DNA from: Mesorhizobium metallidurans STM 2683
GTDB taxonomy: Bacteria; Pseudomonadota; Alphaproteobacteria; Rhizobiales; Rhizobiaceae
DNA: 40,261 nucleotides
Direction of reading: 5' to 3'
Assembly: GCF_000350085.1 (NCBI RefSeq)
Contig: NZ_CAUM01000083.1
Location: 1-40,261 of the forward strand
A model generated the notes under the pieces. The model worked only from the letters and a program-made list of their open reading frames with translations. It was not told the origin of the DNA and ran no database searches. Positions 31,859 to 40,175 of the stretch are shown here, one piece after another. The position numbers were made by a program, and so were the translations under genes. Each line of letters opens with the position of its first letter. The stretch's first letter is position 1.

Positions 31859-32806
31859 TCACCGGCCCTGAGACGCCCGAGTGATCAGCGCCGGCGAACC
31901 CACCGAGCGCAGGCATTCCTCGATCAGCCATGCCCTGAACGCCGCCACCACGTCGCGCCTCATGCTTCGTTGCGGGATCGTCAGGCAATAGGGCTGGCGC
32001 AGCTCCAGCGCCTGTGCGACGGGCCTGACCAGCCTGCCGTCTTCCACCGCCTCGGCGCAGAAGACGCCCTGCGCCAGCGCGACGCCGAGGCCTGAGATGG
32101 CCAGGTCGAGTGCCGCCCGCGACGAATTCGCCGACAAACCGCGCTGGCTGGCACGGCCAGGCTCGCTGCCGGCTGTCTCGAACCAGCCGCGCCAGGACGG
32201 AAAGGACGCGCCTGTCGGCCCCCAATCCGTATGGATCAACGGCAAGCGGGCGAGGACGGCGGCACCTTCAAGATCGCCGATCTCTCTTGCCATCACAGGC
32301 GCGCAAACGGGATAGACGGCGTCCCTCACGATGTCTTCCGTCGCCTGGTCGCGATAGTGGGCGCGCCCGTAGGAAAGGCGTATGTCGATCAGATCGCGGT
32401 CGAACGACACCGGATCGTCTTCGCCTCTCAGCGATATGTCGACCGCGCCATGGCTGGCGACAAAGCTCGTCAGCCGCGTCGAGAGCCAGCCCATCGCCAT
32501 GGACGGCGGCACCGAGACGACAAGCCGCGATCGAAACTCCGCGCCGCTGAGCTCGCGCGACACGCTACCGATCTCCTCGAATGCCGTTGTCAGCCGTGGC
32601 AGCATTTCCAGGCCGGCATCGGTCAGCACGGCACGGCGGTTGACCCGGTGAAACAACTTGCGGCCCATCTGGTCCTCGACGGTCCGGATCAGCTGGCTGA
32701 CCGCCGCCGCGGAAATCGAAAGTTCTTGCGCCGCGGCGGCAAAGCTGCCGCAGCGCGCCGCAGCCTCGAAAGCCTGGAGTCCCCGCAAGGATGGAAGTGC
32801 AACCAT
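31859..32806 (-). CDS. LysR-family transcriptional regulator, GcvA-like
   Basis: 315-residue LysR-type regulator. The N-terminal winged helix (LPSLRGLQAFEAAARCGSFAAAAQELSISAAAVSQLIRTVEDQMGRKLFHR) resembles GcvA-type members. The effector domain spans about 90-300. ATG 32806 is the preferred start; TTG 32815 is in frame just upstream. It is divergent from the fatty acid desaturase gene, with an inverted repeat between them, so it probably controls that gene and itself. Effector unknown. Confidence 0.93.
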   Translation of the reverse strand: MVALPSLRGLQAFEAAARCGSFAAAAQELSISAAAVSQLIRTVEDQMGRKLFHRVNRRAVLTDAGLEMLPRLTTAFEEIGSVSRELSGAEFRSRLVVSVPPSMAMGWLSTRLTSFVASHGAVDISLRGEDDPVSFDRDLIDIRLSYGRAHYRDQATEDIVRDAVYPVCAPVMAREIGDLEGAAVLARLPLIHTDWGPTGASFPSWRGWFETAGSEPGRASQRGLSANSSRAALDLAISGLGVALAQGVFCAEAVEDGRLVRPVAQALELRQPYCLTIPQRSMRRDVVAAFRAWLIEECLRSVGSPALITRASQGR

Positions 32807-32815
32807 GGCAACCAA

Positions 32816-32836
32816 TAGATAAGTTGAGCTTATCTA
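32816..32836. promoter_or_regulatory. LysR-type operator between lysR and desaturase
   Basis: TAGATAAG (32816-32823) and CTTATCTA (32829-32836) are perfect 8-bp arms around TTGAG. The central ATAAG-N5-CTTAT has the dyad form of a LysR-type binding box. It ends 10 bases before the lysR ATG and lies 77 bases before the desaturase ATG. Confidence 0.6.
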
Positions 32837-32912
32837 AATCGCATAAATCATGGTTTTGCGAAAGCTGTTTTGGCGATTAGGCTCATATAATAGACAGTGC
32901 GGGATCAAACCA

Positions 32913-33803
32913 ATGGACCATCGTGACGTGATCGCATCGCTGACGCAGCAACAGCGCGATCAACTGACTGCCAAGTCGGATCGCCTCGGGCTGCTGCAGC
33001 TTGCCGTTCATTGGGGCGCGATCATCGTCATCGGCGCACTGATCGCCGCCAAGGTGCGCTACTGGCCGCTGCTAATGCTGCCGCAAGGCATCCTGATCGT
33101 TTTTCTGTTCACGCTTCTTCACGAGACGGTTCATCGCACGGCTTTCGAAACACAGCGGCTGAACGATTTCGTGGCGCGTGTCTGCAGCCTGGCGATCGCG
33201 CTGCCGGCCGACTGGTTCCGCTATTTCCATTTCGCCCATCACCGCTTCACCCAGGATCCGGAGAACGACCCGGAACTCGCCTTCCCGAAGCCCGAAACCT
33301 GGCGGCAGTATATCGTCCACGTTTCCGGCATTCCGGTGTGGTGGGGCCACTTCAAGACGCTCTGCGCCAATGCCACCGGCCGATGCCGGAACAGCTACGT
33401 GCCGCCAAAGGGTCGGCCCAAGGTGCGCGCCGAGGCCCGCGCCATGATTGCCTTCTATGCCGTCGTGCTGGTGCTGGCCGTCTGGTTCCGGGCAACCACG
33501 CTGCTCTATGTCTGGATCGTGCCGGCGCTGCTCGGACAGCCGTTCCTGCGCCTCTATCTCCTGGCCGAACACGGCCGTTGTCCGTTGGTGGCCAACATGC
33601 TGGAAAACACCCGGACCACGCTGACCAACTGGTTTGTCCGCAAGCTCGCCTGGAACATGCCCTTTCACGCCGAGCATCATGCCTATCCGGGTGTGCCGTT
33701 CCATCAACTGCCGGCGTTTCACGCCCTGATCGAGCGCCATCTCAAGGAGATCGAAGCCGGTTACGTGCGCTTCCACGAAAAATATATCGAAACATTGCGC
33801 TGA
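32913..33803 (+). CDS. Membrane fatty acid desaturase-family protein
   Basis: 296-residue integral-membrane di-iron enzyme of the fatty acid desaturase/hydroxylase family. Hydrophobic segments are at about 29-48, 55-70 and 170-205. The three histidine boxes are present: HETVH (70-74), HFAHH (106-110) and HAEHH near 248-252. The GYVRFHEKYIETL C-terminus is hydrophilic. ATG 32913 is chosen over an upstream in-frame start at 32850 because the extension has no family-like sequence. Divergent from a LysR gene. Substrate (acyl chain, sphingoid base or small alkane-like compound) unknown. Confidence 0.9.
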   Translation: MDHRDVIASLTQQQRDQLTAKSDRLGLLQLAVHWGAIIVIGALIAAKVRYWPLLMLPQGILIVFLFTLLHETVHRTAFETQRLNDFVARVCSLAIALPADWFRYFHFAHHRFTQDPENDPELAFPKPETWRQYIVHVSGIPVWWGHFKTLCANATGRCRNSYVPPKGRPKVRAEARAMIAFYAVVLVLAVWFRATTLLYVWIVPALLGQPFLRLYLLAEHGRCPLVANMLENTRTTLTNWFVRKLAWNMPFHAEHHAYPGVPFHQLPAFHALIERHLKEIEAGYVRFHEKYIETLR

Positions 33804-33823
33804 CTGGCTCAGCCCTGTCGCGC

Positions 33824-34156
33824 TCAGCCTGATTGCCTGATTGCCGCGCTCGTCTCCAGCAGGCGAGCGATATCCGTTGCCTTCGACGGCACGCCGATCA
33901 GATAGCCTTGGGCCTCGACACAGCCCTCCTTGCGCAGGAACTCCAGCTGAGCTTCGGTTTCGACACCTTCGGCGGTGACGGTGATGCCAAGCTGCGCGCC
34001 GAGCCCGATGACCGTGCACACGATCGCGGCGGTGTCGCGGTTGTCGATATCACGGATGAAAGAGCGGTCGATCTTGATCTTGTCGACCGGGAAGCGGCGG
34101 AGATAGCCGAGCGACGAATAGCCAATGCCGAAATCGTCCAGCGCGATGCGGGTATC
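33824..34156 (-). pseudogene. C-terminal remnant of an EAL-domain gene
   Basis: The leftward frame reads RIALDDFGIGYSSLGYLRRF, PVDKIKIDRSFIRDID, TVTAEGVETEAQLEFLRKEG and AQGYLIGVPSK, which is the second half of a cyclic-di-GMP phosphodiesterase EAL domain with DDFG and the EGVE motif. Homology starts abruptly at about 34156, and the first half, including the E-x-L motif and any start, is missing. The upstream frame has no family sequence. It is a pseudogene cut by a recombination junction. Confidence 0.8.
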
Positions 34157-34243
34157 TGTGGCGGTCGGGATACGGCACGAACGCCTATCGGGGCGGGGCT
34201 TTGGTCCGCTTCTTCGACGCCAAGGTGGCGCGTCTGATCGGCT

Positions 34244-34777
34244 ATGACGAAGCGCGGCCCCGGCGCCGCCGAGGCCGATCAGGATCCCGATTATCGCAAG
34301 GCCATCGAGATCCTTTCCGAACGGCTTGGCCGCCAGGATCTGCAAACGCTTTATAGACAGGCGCTCGCAACGCCGACGCCCGCGGACGAGCAGATTGTCC
34401 AGAAATTGCTTGAGAGCGGGCAGAAGATCGCCCGCGCCGAGGCCGAGATTCAAAACATCCGCCAGACCGCTGTCGATCTCGCCAGAAAGCGCGCGGAACT
34501 GGAGCAATCGCTGGGCCAGTTTCACCAACGCGGCTATGGCGACCCTATGGGCGGGTTCACCAATGGCGACGTCATCGGAGGCGTTATAGGCGGCATTCTT
34601 TCCGGTGCGCTCAGATCCCGCAATCTCGACGATGCGCTGAATGGCGGCTTCCGCCAGCGCCCGCCGCGCTTACCGGGAGGGTTCGGCGGCGGCTTGCGTC
34701 TGCCGAGAGGCGGTGGAGGCGGACTTGGCCGCCCGCCCGCAGGCGGTGGCGGATTCCGAACCGGAGGCCGTTTCTAG
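34244..34777 (+). CDS. Hypothetical protein with glycine-rich tail
   Basis: 177-residue protein, family not recognised. Residues 1-100 are charged and helical (RAELEQSLGQFH end of a coiled segment). A glycine-zipper-like stretch DVIGGVIGGILSGAL lies near 109-123, and the tail from about 140 is Gly/Arg/Pro-rich. The region just upstream (34160-34243) has another open frame reading GYGTNAYRGGALVRFFDAKV, so this gene may have lost its natural 5' end in the same rearrangement that cut the EAL gene. Its stop overlaps the convergent HD-hydrolase stop. Confidence 0.5.
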   Translation: MTKRGPGAAEADQDPDYRKAIEILSERLGRQDLQTLYRQALATPTPADEQIVQKLLESGQKIARAEAEIQNIRQTAVDLARKRAELEQSLGQFHQRGYGDPMGGFTNGDVIGGVIGGILSGALRSRNLDDALNGGFRQRPPRLPGGFGGGLRLPRGGGGGLGRPPAGGGGFRTGGRF

Positions 34778-35409
34778 TTTCCGTATTCAGGGTGCTTCTG
34801 GCGTCTCGATTTCTCGATGGCCGCGTACCGCTTGAGGAACGCTTTTTGCGCCCAGGTCACCGAGCGCGGCGTTAAATCGAAACGCTCGGCGTTGAAGCCG
34901 CGCGGCCGGCCGAAGAACTCGGTCGCCTCGGCTGTGGAGAAGCCGGCCAGCAGCGTCGCCTCGAAATAGGCCGCGATCTGGTCGGCGCGCTTGATCTCCT
35001 TGCGCAGGGCAGCACCGAGCTCGACGGGCAGCGAAAAGCGCAGGTGGATGGCGTGCTGAAGTCGAAGCTCGCAATCCTTGTAGCTGCCGCCCATCACCGA
35101 TTTGAACGGGGAGATCATGTCGCCGATGACATATTCCGGCGCGTCGTGCAGCAAGGCGGCCAGCCGCGCGTCGGCCGGGGCGTCCGGCACCAATTCGGAA
35201 AACAGCGCCTCGGCCAGCAGCGAATGCTGGGCGACCGAAAAGGCATGGTCGCCACTGGTCTGGCCGTTCCAGCGGGCGACTCGGGCAAGCCCGTGCGCGA
35301 TGTCGGAAATCTCGATGTCGAGCGGCGAGGGGTCGAGCAGGTCGAGCCGCCGGCCGGACAACATGCGCTGCCAGGCGCGCGGCGGCGCCCCGGCGCGATC
35401 GGCCGCCAT
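34774..35409 (-). CDS. HD-domain phosphohydrolase, YfbR-like
   Basis: 211-residue HD-superfamily metal-dependent phosphohydrolase, resembling YfbR-type 5'-nucleotidases. Metal ligands can be read: His39, His62 in VAQHSLLAE, His88-Asp89 in LLHDAPEY, then IGDMISPFK. ATG 35409 is coupled to the upstream gene by a one-base stop/start overlap (TGATG). Substrate is inferred only from family (deoxynucleoside monophosphates). Confidence 0.88.
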   Translation of the reverse strand: MAADRAGAPPRAWQRMLSGRRLDLLDPSPLDIEISDIAHGLARVARWNGQTSGDHAFSVAQHSLLAEALFSELVPDAPADARLAALLHDAPEYVIGDMISPFKSVMGGSYKDCELRLQHAIHLRFSLPVELGAALRKEIKRADQIAAYFEATLLAGFSTAEATEFFGRPRGFNAERFDLTPRSVTWAQKAFLKRYAAIEKSRRQKHPEYGN

Positions 35410-36269
35410 CAGGCTTCCTCCGCGCCGACGGCTTCCTGCGGAAAAGTGAATTTCGCCCATGCCGGAATGGTGAGCGCGACGGTGACATCACCCGCCATGA
35501 CAGGCTGGCCGGCGTCGAGCGCCGCCTTGACCCGGTCGATGCGGGCAATGGCAAGACCTGCCGTCCCGGTCGTAGAGCCGAGCGTGCCGACCGGCCGCCC
35601 GTCGACCGTCAGCTCCGTGCCTGGCACGGGCAGCGGCCGCTCTGCCGTGGCGATCAGCACCCGTCGCCTGGCGGTGCCGCGATGCTGCATGCGCGAGACC
35701 ACTTCCTGGCCGACATAGCAGCCCTTCCTGAAGCCGACGCCGCCGGTCTCGTCGAGCAGCACGTCATGCGGGAAGGCATCGCCAGGCTGGTAGTCGCTGC
35801 CGCTTTCGGCAATACCATGAGCGATGCGCAAGGCCTGCCATGTGGCGAGGTCACCACCTTCGGCCATGCCTCCATATCGGCGCTCGACCTCCACATCGCG
35901 AAAGCGCGTATCGGCGACCCTGGTTGAATCAGATTGTGAGGCGGTTGAATCATTGCCCCACGCAACAACGACAAGCCGTTGGTCGGCTTTGGCAATCTCG
36001 ACCTTGGCGCGCAATTTGTAGAGCATCAGCCGGCGCATGAAATCGTCGGCGAGATCGGCGCGGCATTCGAGGTGGAAGGCATTGTCGCCGGCGCGCAAGA
36101 TCAGGAAATCGAACAGGATCTTGCCTTGCGGCGCCAACAGCGCGCCTGGTTTTGCCTGGCCGGGAGCAAGCGTATCGAGGTCGGTGGTCAGGATATTCTG
36201 CAAAAAATGCTCGGCATCCGGGCCTGACACCGAAATGAGCGCACGGTCTGTAAGCAGGGCAAAGGGCAT
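35409..36269 (-). CDS. ygfZ: YgfZ/GcvT-like folate-binding protein
   Basis: 286-residue tetrahydrofolate-dependent protein of the YgfZ/IBA57 family, which helps make or repair certain iron-sulfur enzymes. ALISVSGPDAEHFLQNILTTDL near the N-terminus and the signature GFRKGCYVGQEVVSRMQHRG, with the conserved Lys-Gly-Cys-Tyr, support this. ATG 36269 begins the conserved part; TTG 36296 would add nine residues. No good ribosome binding site before either. It is divergent from the dihydroorotase-like gene. Confidence 0.92.
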   Translation of the reverse strand: MPFALLTDRALISVSGPDAEHFLQNILTTDLDTLAPGQAKPGALLAPQGKILFDFLILRAGDNAFHLECRADLADDFMRRLMLYKLRAKVEIAKADQRLVVVAWGNDSTASQSDSTRVADTRFRDVEVERRYGGMAEGGDLATWQALRIAHGIAESGSDYQPGDAFPHDVLLDETGGVGFRKGCYVGQEVVSRMQHRGTARRRVLIATAERPLPVPGTELTVDGRPVGTLGSTTGTAGLAIARIDRVKAALDAGQPVMAGDVTVALTIPAWAKFTFPQEAVGAEEA

Positions 36270-36352
36270 GGGCTGGGCAAAAACCTGATCTTGCAAAACA
36301 GTCGGCCTTTACGTAAGCCGCTGACACTCCCCCCGCAAGAGACCGGAGCAGC

Positions 36353-37684
36353 ATGGCCACGACCTACGACCTCATCCTGACAGGCGGCACGTTGGTCAAT
36401 CATGACGGCGAGGGTTTTCGCGATGTCGGCGTCAAGGATGGGCGCATTGCGGCAATAGGCGATCTTGGCCAGGCCTCGGCCGGCGAGACTATCGACTGCC
36501 GCGGCCTGCACATCCTGCCGGGCGTCGTCGACAGCCAGGTGCATTTCCGCGAGCCGGGGCTGGAGCACAAGGAGGACCTGGAGACCGGTTCGCGCGCGGC
36601 GGTGCTCGGCGGCGTCACCGCCGTGTTCGAAATGCCCAACACCAATCCGCTGACCACCAGCGAGGCCGCCCTTGCCGACAAGGTGAGGCGCGCCAGCGGG
36701 CGCATGCATTGCGATTTTGCCTTCTGGGTCGGCGGCACCCGCGACAATGCCGGCGACGCCGGCGATCTTGAGCGGCTGCCCGGTGCTGCCGGCATAAAAG
36801 TATTCATGGGCTCGTCCACCGGCGACCTGCTGGTCGAGGACGACGAGGGTGTCGCCGCGATACTCAGGAATACGCGCCGCCGTGCCGCCTTCCACTCCGA
36901 GGACGAGTTCCGGCTGCGCGAGCGGCTTGGCGAGCGCATCGAGGGCGATCCGTCCTCGCATCCGGTCTGGCGCGACGAGGTCGCCGCCTTGCGCTGCACC
37001 GAGCGCCTTGTGCGCATTGCCCGCAAAGAGCGCGCCCGCATCCACGTGCTGCACATCTCGACCGCCGAGGAGATCGCCTTCCTCGAACGGCACAAGGATG
37101 TCGCGACCTGCGAGGCGACGCCACACCATCTGACGCTGAGCGCCGACGACTATGCGCGTCTCGGCACGCTGATCCAGATGAACCCGCCGGTGCGCGCCGC
37201 GCGTCATCGCGACGGCGTCTGGCACGGCATTGGGCAAGGCATCGTCGACGTGCTTGGTTCCGACCATGCGCCGCACACGCTGGCAGAGAAGGCGAAGCCG
37301 TATCCGGCCTCGCCGTCGGGGATGACCGGCGTGCAGACGCTGGTGCCGATCATGCTCGATCACGTCAATGCCGGCCGGCTGACCTTGCAGCGCTTTGTCG
37401 ACCTCTCCAGCCATGGTCCGCAGCGCATCTTCGGCATGGCGAGGAAAGGCCGCATCGCCGCCGGCTACGATGCCGATTTCACCATTGTCGATCTGAAGCG
37501 CCGTGAGACCATCACCAATGCGCAGGCTGGTTCGAGGGCCGGCTGGACGCCCTATGACGGCAGGCAAGTCACCGGCTGGCCGGTCGGCACAATCGTGCGC
37601 GGCAGCCGCGTGATGTGGGAGGGCGAGATCGTCACGCCCGGACAGGGCAGGGCGGTGGAGTTTTCCGAAGCGCTGGCGGTGTAG
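36353..37684 (+). CDS. pyrC: Dihydroorotase-family amidohydrolase
   Basis: 443-residue amidohydrolase matching type-I dihydroorotases, which close carbamoyl aspartate to dihydroorotate. YDLILTGGTLVNHDG, HILPGVVDSQVHFREPGLEHKED, GIKVFMGSSTGDL (carbamylated Lys), ATPHHLTLS, LGSDHAPHT and PSGMTGVQTLVP are the family blocks. The metal motif usually written H-x-H is here Gln62-Val-His64, so the first His is missing; this variant class may act differently from the canonical PyrC paired with PyrB. GCAAGAGACCGGAG lies before the ATG. It is divergent from ygfZ. Confidence 0.88.
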   Translation: MATTYDLILTGGTLVNHDGEGFRDVGVKDGRIAAIGDLGQASAGETIDCRGLHILPGVVDSQVHFREPGLEHKEDLETGSRAAVLGGVTAVFEMPNTNPLTTSEAALADKVRRASGRMHCDFAFWVGGTRDNAGDAGDLERLPGAAGIKVFMGSSTGDLLVEDDEGVAAILRNTRRRAAFHSEDEFRLRERLGERIEGDPSSHPVWRDEVAALRCTERLVRIARKERARIHVLHISTAEEIAFLERHKDVATCEATPHHLTLSADDYARLGTLIQMNPPVRAARHRDGVWHGIGQGIVDVLGSDHAPHTLAEKAKPYPASPSGMTGVQTLVPIMLDHVNAGRLTLQRFVDLSSHGPQRIFGMARKGRIAAGYDADFTIVDLKRRETITNAQAGSRAGWTPYDGRQVTGWPVGTIVRGSRVMWEGEIVTPGQGRAVEFSEALAV

Positions 37685-37709
37685 CCGTTTCCACGGCGTT
37701 GGATTTTTT
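37684..37709 (+). terminator. Weak terminator after the dihydroorotase gene
   Basis: Short stem GCCGT (37684-37688) / ACGGC (37693-37697) followed, after six bases, by TTTTTT (37704-37709). Confidence 0.35.
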
Positions 37710-37737
37710 AAGCACCGTGCATTATGTTGCTTGGGTT

Positions 37738-37965
37738 ATGAACGCAGATATCGCGCCCATGATTGTCCCCGCCGAGTTCCCGGAACTCCAGGCTCTTGCC
37801 TGGAATCGTGACGTAGCGCGTCCGATTCCCGCCGAAGAAGCATTTGCGCTCTATGAGCGCAATTGGCGTTTTATCGATCAAAAGCGTCTTACGGCGCGTG
37901 AGAAGCTGCTCATACAGAATCTAGCCAAAGAATTCGGTCATGGCGTCCTGTTGATCACCCGGTAA
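37738..37965 (+). CDS. Small protein paired with NTase toxin
   Basis: 75-residue acidic protein (MNADIAPMIVPAEFPELQALAWN at the start, then AEEAFALYERNWRFIDQKRLTAREKLLIQNLAKEFGHG). I recognise no named domain. The frame is open upstream into pyrC, but ATG 37738 is the first start outside it. It is encoded 70 bases ahead of an AbiEii-like nucleotidyltransferase on the same strand, the position of an antitoxin, but it is far shorter than AbiEi and has no winged helix. The antitoxin role is an inference from position. Confidence 0.65.
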   Translation: MNADIAPMIVPAEFPELQALAWNRDVARPIPAEEAFALYERNWRFIDQKRLTAREKLLIQNLAKEFGHGVLLITR

Positions 37966-38035
37966 AGTTCTTCTGCTCTCTCGATCTTCTCCTCGCTTCT
38001 ACAACCATCAACAGGACACACGGCGAGCGGAAGTC

Positions 38036-38758
38036 ATGAAGGAGTTCAAAAAGCCAGAACACCGGATAATTGCCGAAGCCCTCGGACTAATGGATCGCGA
38101 GTTCCTGGCCGAAAACCAATGTTGGTTCGGCGGCGGGACGGCGATTGTCATGAAACTCGGCGAATATCGACGGTCACTGGATGTCGATTTCCTATGTGCC
38201 GACGCCGATGGCTACCGCGAACTCCGAACCCGTGCGGCCGAACGGGGCGTCAGGGCGTTCTTCCCCGAACCCGTCGAGGCCGTTCGGGATTTCCAGATCG
38301 ATCAGTATGGTTTGAGAGCGGTTGTGCAGCTTAAGGGGCAATTGATCAAATTCGAAATCATCCGCGAAGGCCGTATCCCACTGCAAGGTCATTTCGACGA
38401 CGATTTGAATGTACCTGCCCTGATTGCCGCGGATATGTTTGCCGAGAAGCTGTTGGCGAATGCCGATCGATGTCAGGACCGTGCCACCGCATATCGCGAT
38501 GCTATCGATCTCGGAATGCTGATCAGGGCCTATCAGGAAATCCCGATCGATGCTCTTGGCAAGGCAGAAACCGCCTATGGGTCGGATATCCAGCACAAAA
38601 TCGTATGGGTGGTGAACAAGCTTCAGCATAGGGGCGAACTGCGCAACGCAGCCGAATCCTTGCAAATGGACACCAAGGCGGCCGAAGCTGCTATTTCGGC
38701 TCTTCGAAATGAAGGCATTCGCCTCTGGCCAAGTGCGGGCTTCGGTCCGTGCCAATAA
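38036..38758 (+). CDS. AbiEii/AbiGii-type nucleotidyltransferase
   Basis: 240-residue protein of the nucleotidyltransferase superfamily (AbiEii/MenT-like toxins). The core motif WFGGGTAIVMKLGEYRRSLDVDFL has the GGGT turn at 32-35 and Ser47, Asp49 and Asp51. A later charged segment ALIAADMFAEKLLANADR fits the family lysine/helical region. GAGCGGAAG lies before the ATG. Lower GC than the surrounding operons suggests acquisition. In AbiE systems such enzymes modify a cellular target to stop growth during phage infection; the target here is unknown. Confidence 0.85.
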   Translation: MKEFKKPEHRIIAEALGLMDREFLAENQCWFGGGTAIVMKLGEYRRSLDVDFLCADADGYRELRTRAAERGVRAFFPEPVEAVRDFQIDQYGLRAVVQLKGQLIKFEIIREGRIPLQGHFDDDLNVPALIAADMFAEKLLANADRCQDRATAYRDAIDLGMLIRAYQEIPIDALGKAETAYGSDIQHKIVWVVNKLQHRGELRNAAESLQMDTKAAEAAISALRNEGIRLWPSAGFGPCQ

Positions 38759-38802
38759 ATAGCAGGGTCGAGACAGGACGTTGGAGTTCCCACAACGGCA
38801 GC

Positions 38803-39594
38803 TCAATCCCCGGCGACGAAGAACGTCCACTGCCCCGCGGGCGTGATGCCGACGCGGTAGAAGATGTAGGCGCCGAACTGCTTCATGTCGTTGTAGTCGC
38901 CGGCGGTGACGATCTTGAACAGCTCGACCCGCTGCCTGGCGTCGAGCTTGTCCAGCGGCAGCGCGAAGAAATACGGCCAGACATAAAGTTCCTGCGGCGT
39001 GCCGGCATCGACACGGACATAGCCGGCATTGAGCACCTCTTCCAGTATGGCGAGGATTTCCTGGCCTTCCGTGTCGCCCGAAAGGCCCTTTAGGAAGGCG
39101 ATCGGATCGCCGTCGATTTCGCTCAGCGACAATTGGGTCATCGCATCGCCCGTGCCGATCAGCGGCCGGAGTTTTTCGATGTCGCCGCTCTTGCAGGCCT
39201 CGACAATCAGATCGTGCATGCGCCTGACCGGCTCCGGCAGCTTGCCAAGGTCGTAGACGACCTCCGGCAAGGGAGCGTCGGGATCGGCATTCGGGTTGGC
39301 CTTGCCGCCATCGTTCGCCGGCCCCTCCGGCTCTGTCTTTTCCGGCTCGTCGGACGGTGCCGGCTGGCTGGCCGCGGGCGGCGGCGTGCCGGGCGCGTTG
39401 GGCATCGGCACCGCGCTTCCAGGCGGCGACATGTCGTCATTGGCGGGTGGCGTGACCGGCGAGGGAAGATCCTCGCGCTTGATTTCACTCAGCGCATGGG
39501 CGGGGCTGACCATCAGGCACAGGGTAAGCGGAAGCGCAGCGCAGCCTGCGGTGAGCCAGATGCTAAGGACCAAGCCACCCGGCTTGCCTGACAT
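38803..39594 (-). CDS. Exported proline-rich hypothetical protein
   Basis: 263 residues, family unknown. Residues 8-35 form a signal sequence (GLVLSIWLTAGCAALPLTLCLMVSPAHA), with cleavage likely after AHA. A Pro/Glu-rich disordered linker (about 40-105) is followed by a folded domain (EVVYDLGKLPEPVRRMHDLIVEACKSGD, then AILEEVLNAGYVRVDAGTPQELYVWPYF and GITPAGQWTFFVAGD). The domain may resemble small periplasmic DUFs of rhizobia. ATG 39594 is preferred over the frame start at 39654, whose extension crosses a palindromic repeat. Confidence 0.8.
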   Translation of the reverse strand: MSGKPGGLVLSIWLTAGCAALPLTLCLMVSPAHALSEIKREDLPSPVTPPANDDMSPPGSAVPMPNAPGTPPPAASQPAPSDEPEKTEPEGPANDGGKANPNADPDAPLPEVVYDLGKLPEPVRRMHDLIVEACKSGDIEKLRPLIGTGDAMTQLSLSEIDGDPIAFLKGLSGDTEGQEILAILEEVLNAGYVRVDAGTPQELYVWPYFFALPLDKLDARQRVELFKIVTAGDYNDMKQFGAYIFYRVGITPAGQWTFFVAGD

Positions 39595-39630
39595 CGAAAA
39601 AATCACTGCCTGCTTCTCCCTGATTCCCAA

Positions 39631-39670
39631 TGCATGTCGCGCAAATCCGTTCAAACGCGACGCGCTTTAG
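39631..39670. repeat. Rhizobial palindrome, second GCGTCGC-type copy
   Basis: TGCATGTCGCGCAAATCCGT followed by TCAAACGCGACGCGCTTTA: GTCGCG (39636-39641) pairs with CGCGAC (39655-39660). The right half matches the element at 5786-5824 read on the same strand (CGACGCGCTTT). It lies just upstream of the exported-protein gene. Confidence 0.6.
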
Positions 39671-39689
39671 GCCCGCCCAGGATGCCGGT

Positions 39690-39947
39690 TCAGTGCCTCA
39701 GCCTCTCCGGTTCGAAAGCCCCGGCTATCACTTTTTCACGCATGCGGTCGAGCAGGGCAAGGGCGGAAGTCTCGCCATTGGCGCGCAGCATCTCGCCAAA
39801 CGCGGTTTCCAGCGCCGCCTCGGCGATGATTTCCGGCTCGATTCCGGCCGAAAGCCCTTCCGCCCAGGCCTCGCTGTGGCTTTCCACGGCGGTCAGGCGC
39901 TTTTCTTCCCTGACCAGCGCGTCTATGTCGTTGACGCCATGTTCCAT
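39690..39947 (-). CDS. Small hypothetical protein
   Basis: 85 residues, no family recognised: MEHGVNDIDALVREEKRL at the start, then AWAEGLSAGIEPEIIAEAALETAFGEML. All-helical and acidic; no membrane segment. ATG 39947 has AAGGGTGG about 9 bases upstream; an ATG at 39968 is seven codons further out. It is leftward, in the same direction as the exported-protein gene 95 bases downstream. The gap 39948-40258 to the next rightward gene holds regulatory sequence only. Confidence 0.65.
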   Translation of the reverse strand: MEHGVNDIDALVREEKRLTAVESHSEAWAEGLSAGIEPEIIAEAALETAFGEMLRANGETSALALLDRMREKVIAGAFEPERLRH

Positions 39948-40175
39948 TGCGATGTCCACCCTTTTCAAGCGGCGATCCGGCGATGCGGATCAGGCTTGGG
40001 CTGTCCCTTTTGTACGCAGATCTGATAAGCCATTGTAAATACGACATTTCTTGGGTCGTCTTCGACAAGGCCCGTCGCGTTTGCAAACCTGCGTTCGATC
40101 CGATTCAAAACTTAGCCGATTAGACCGGCGAGCGGGATGAAAACCTTCAGTTTGAGTTAATTCCACATCTACGCC

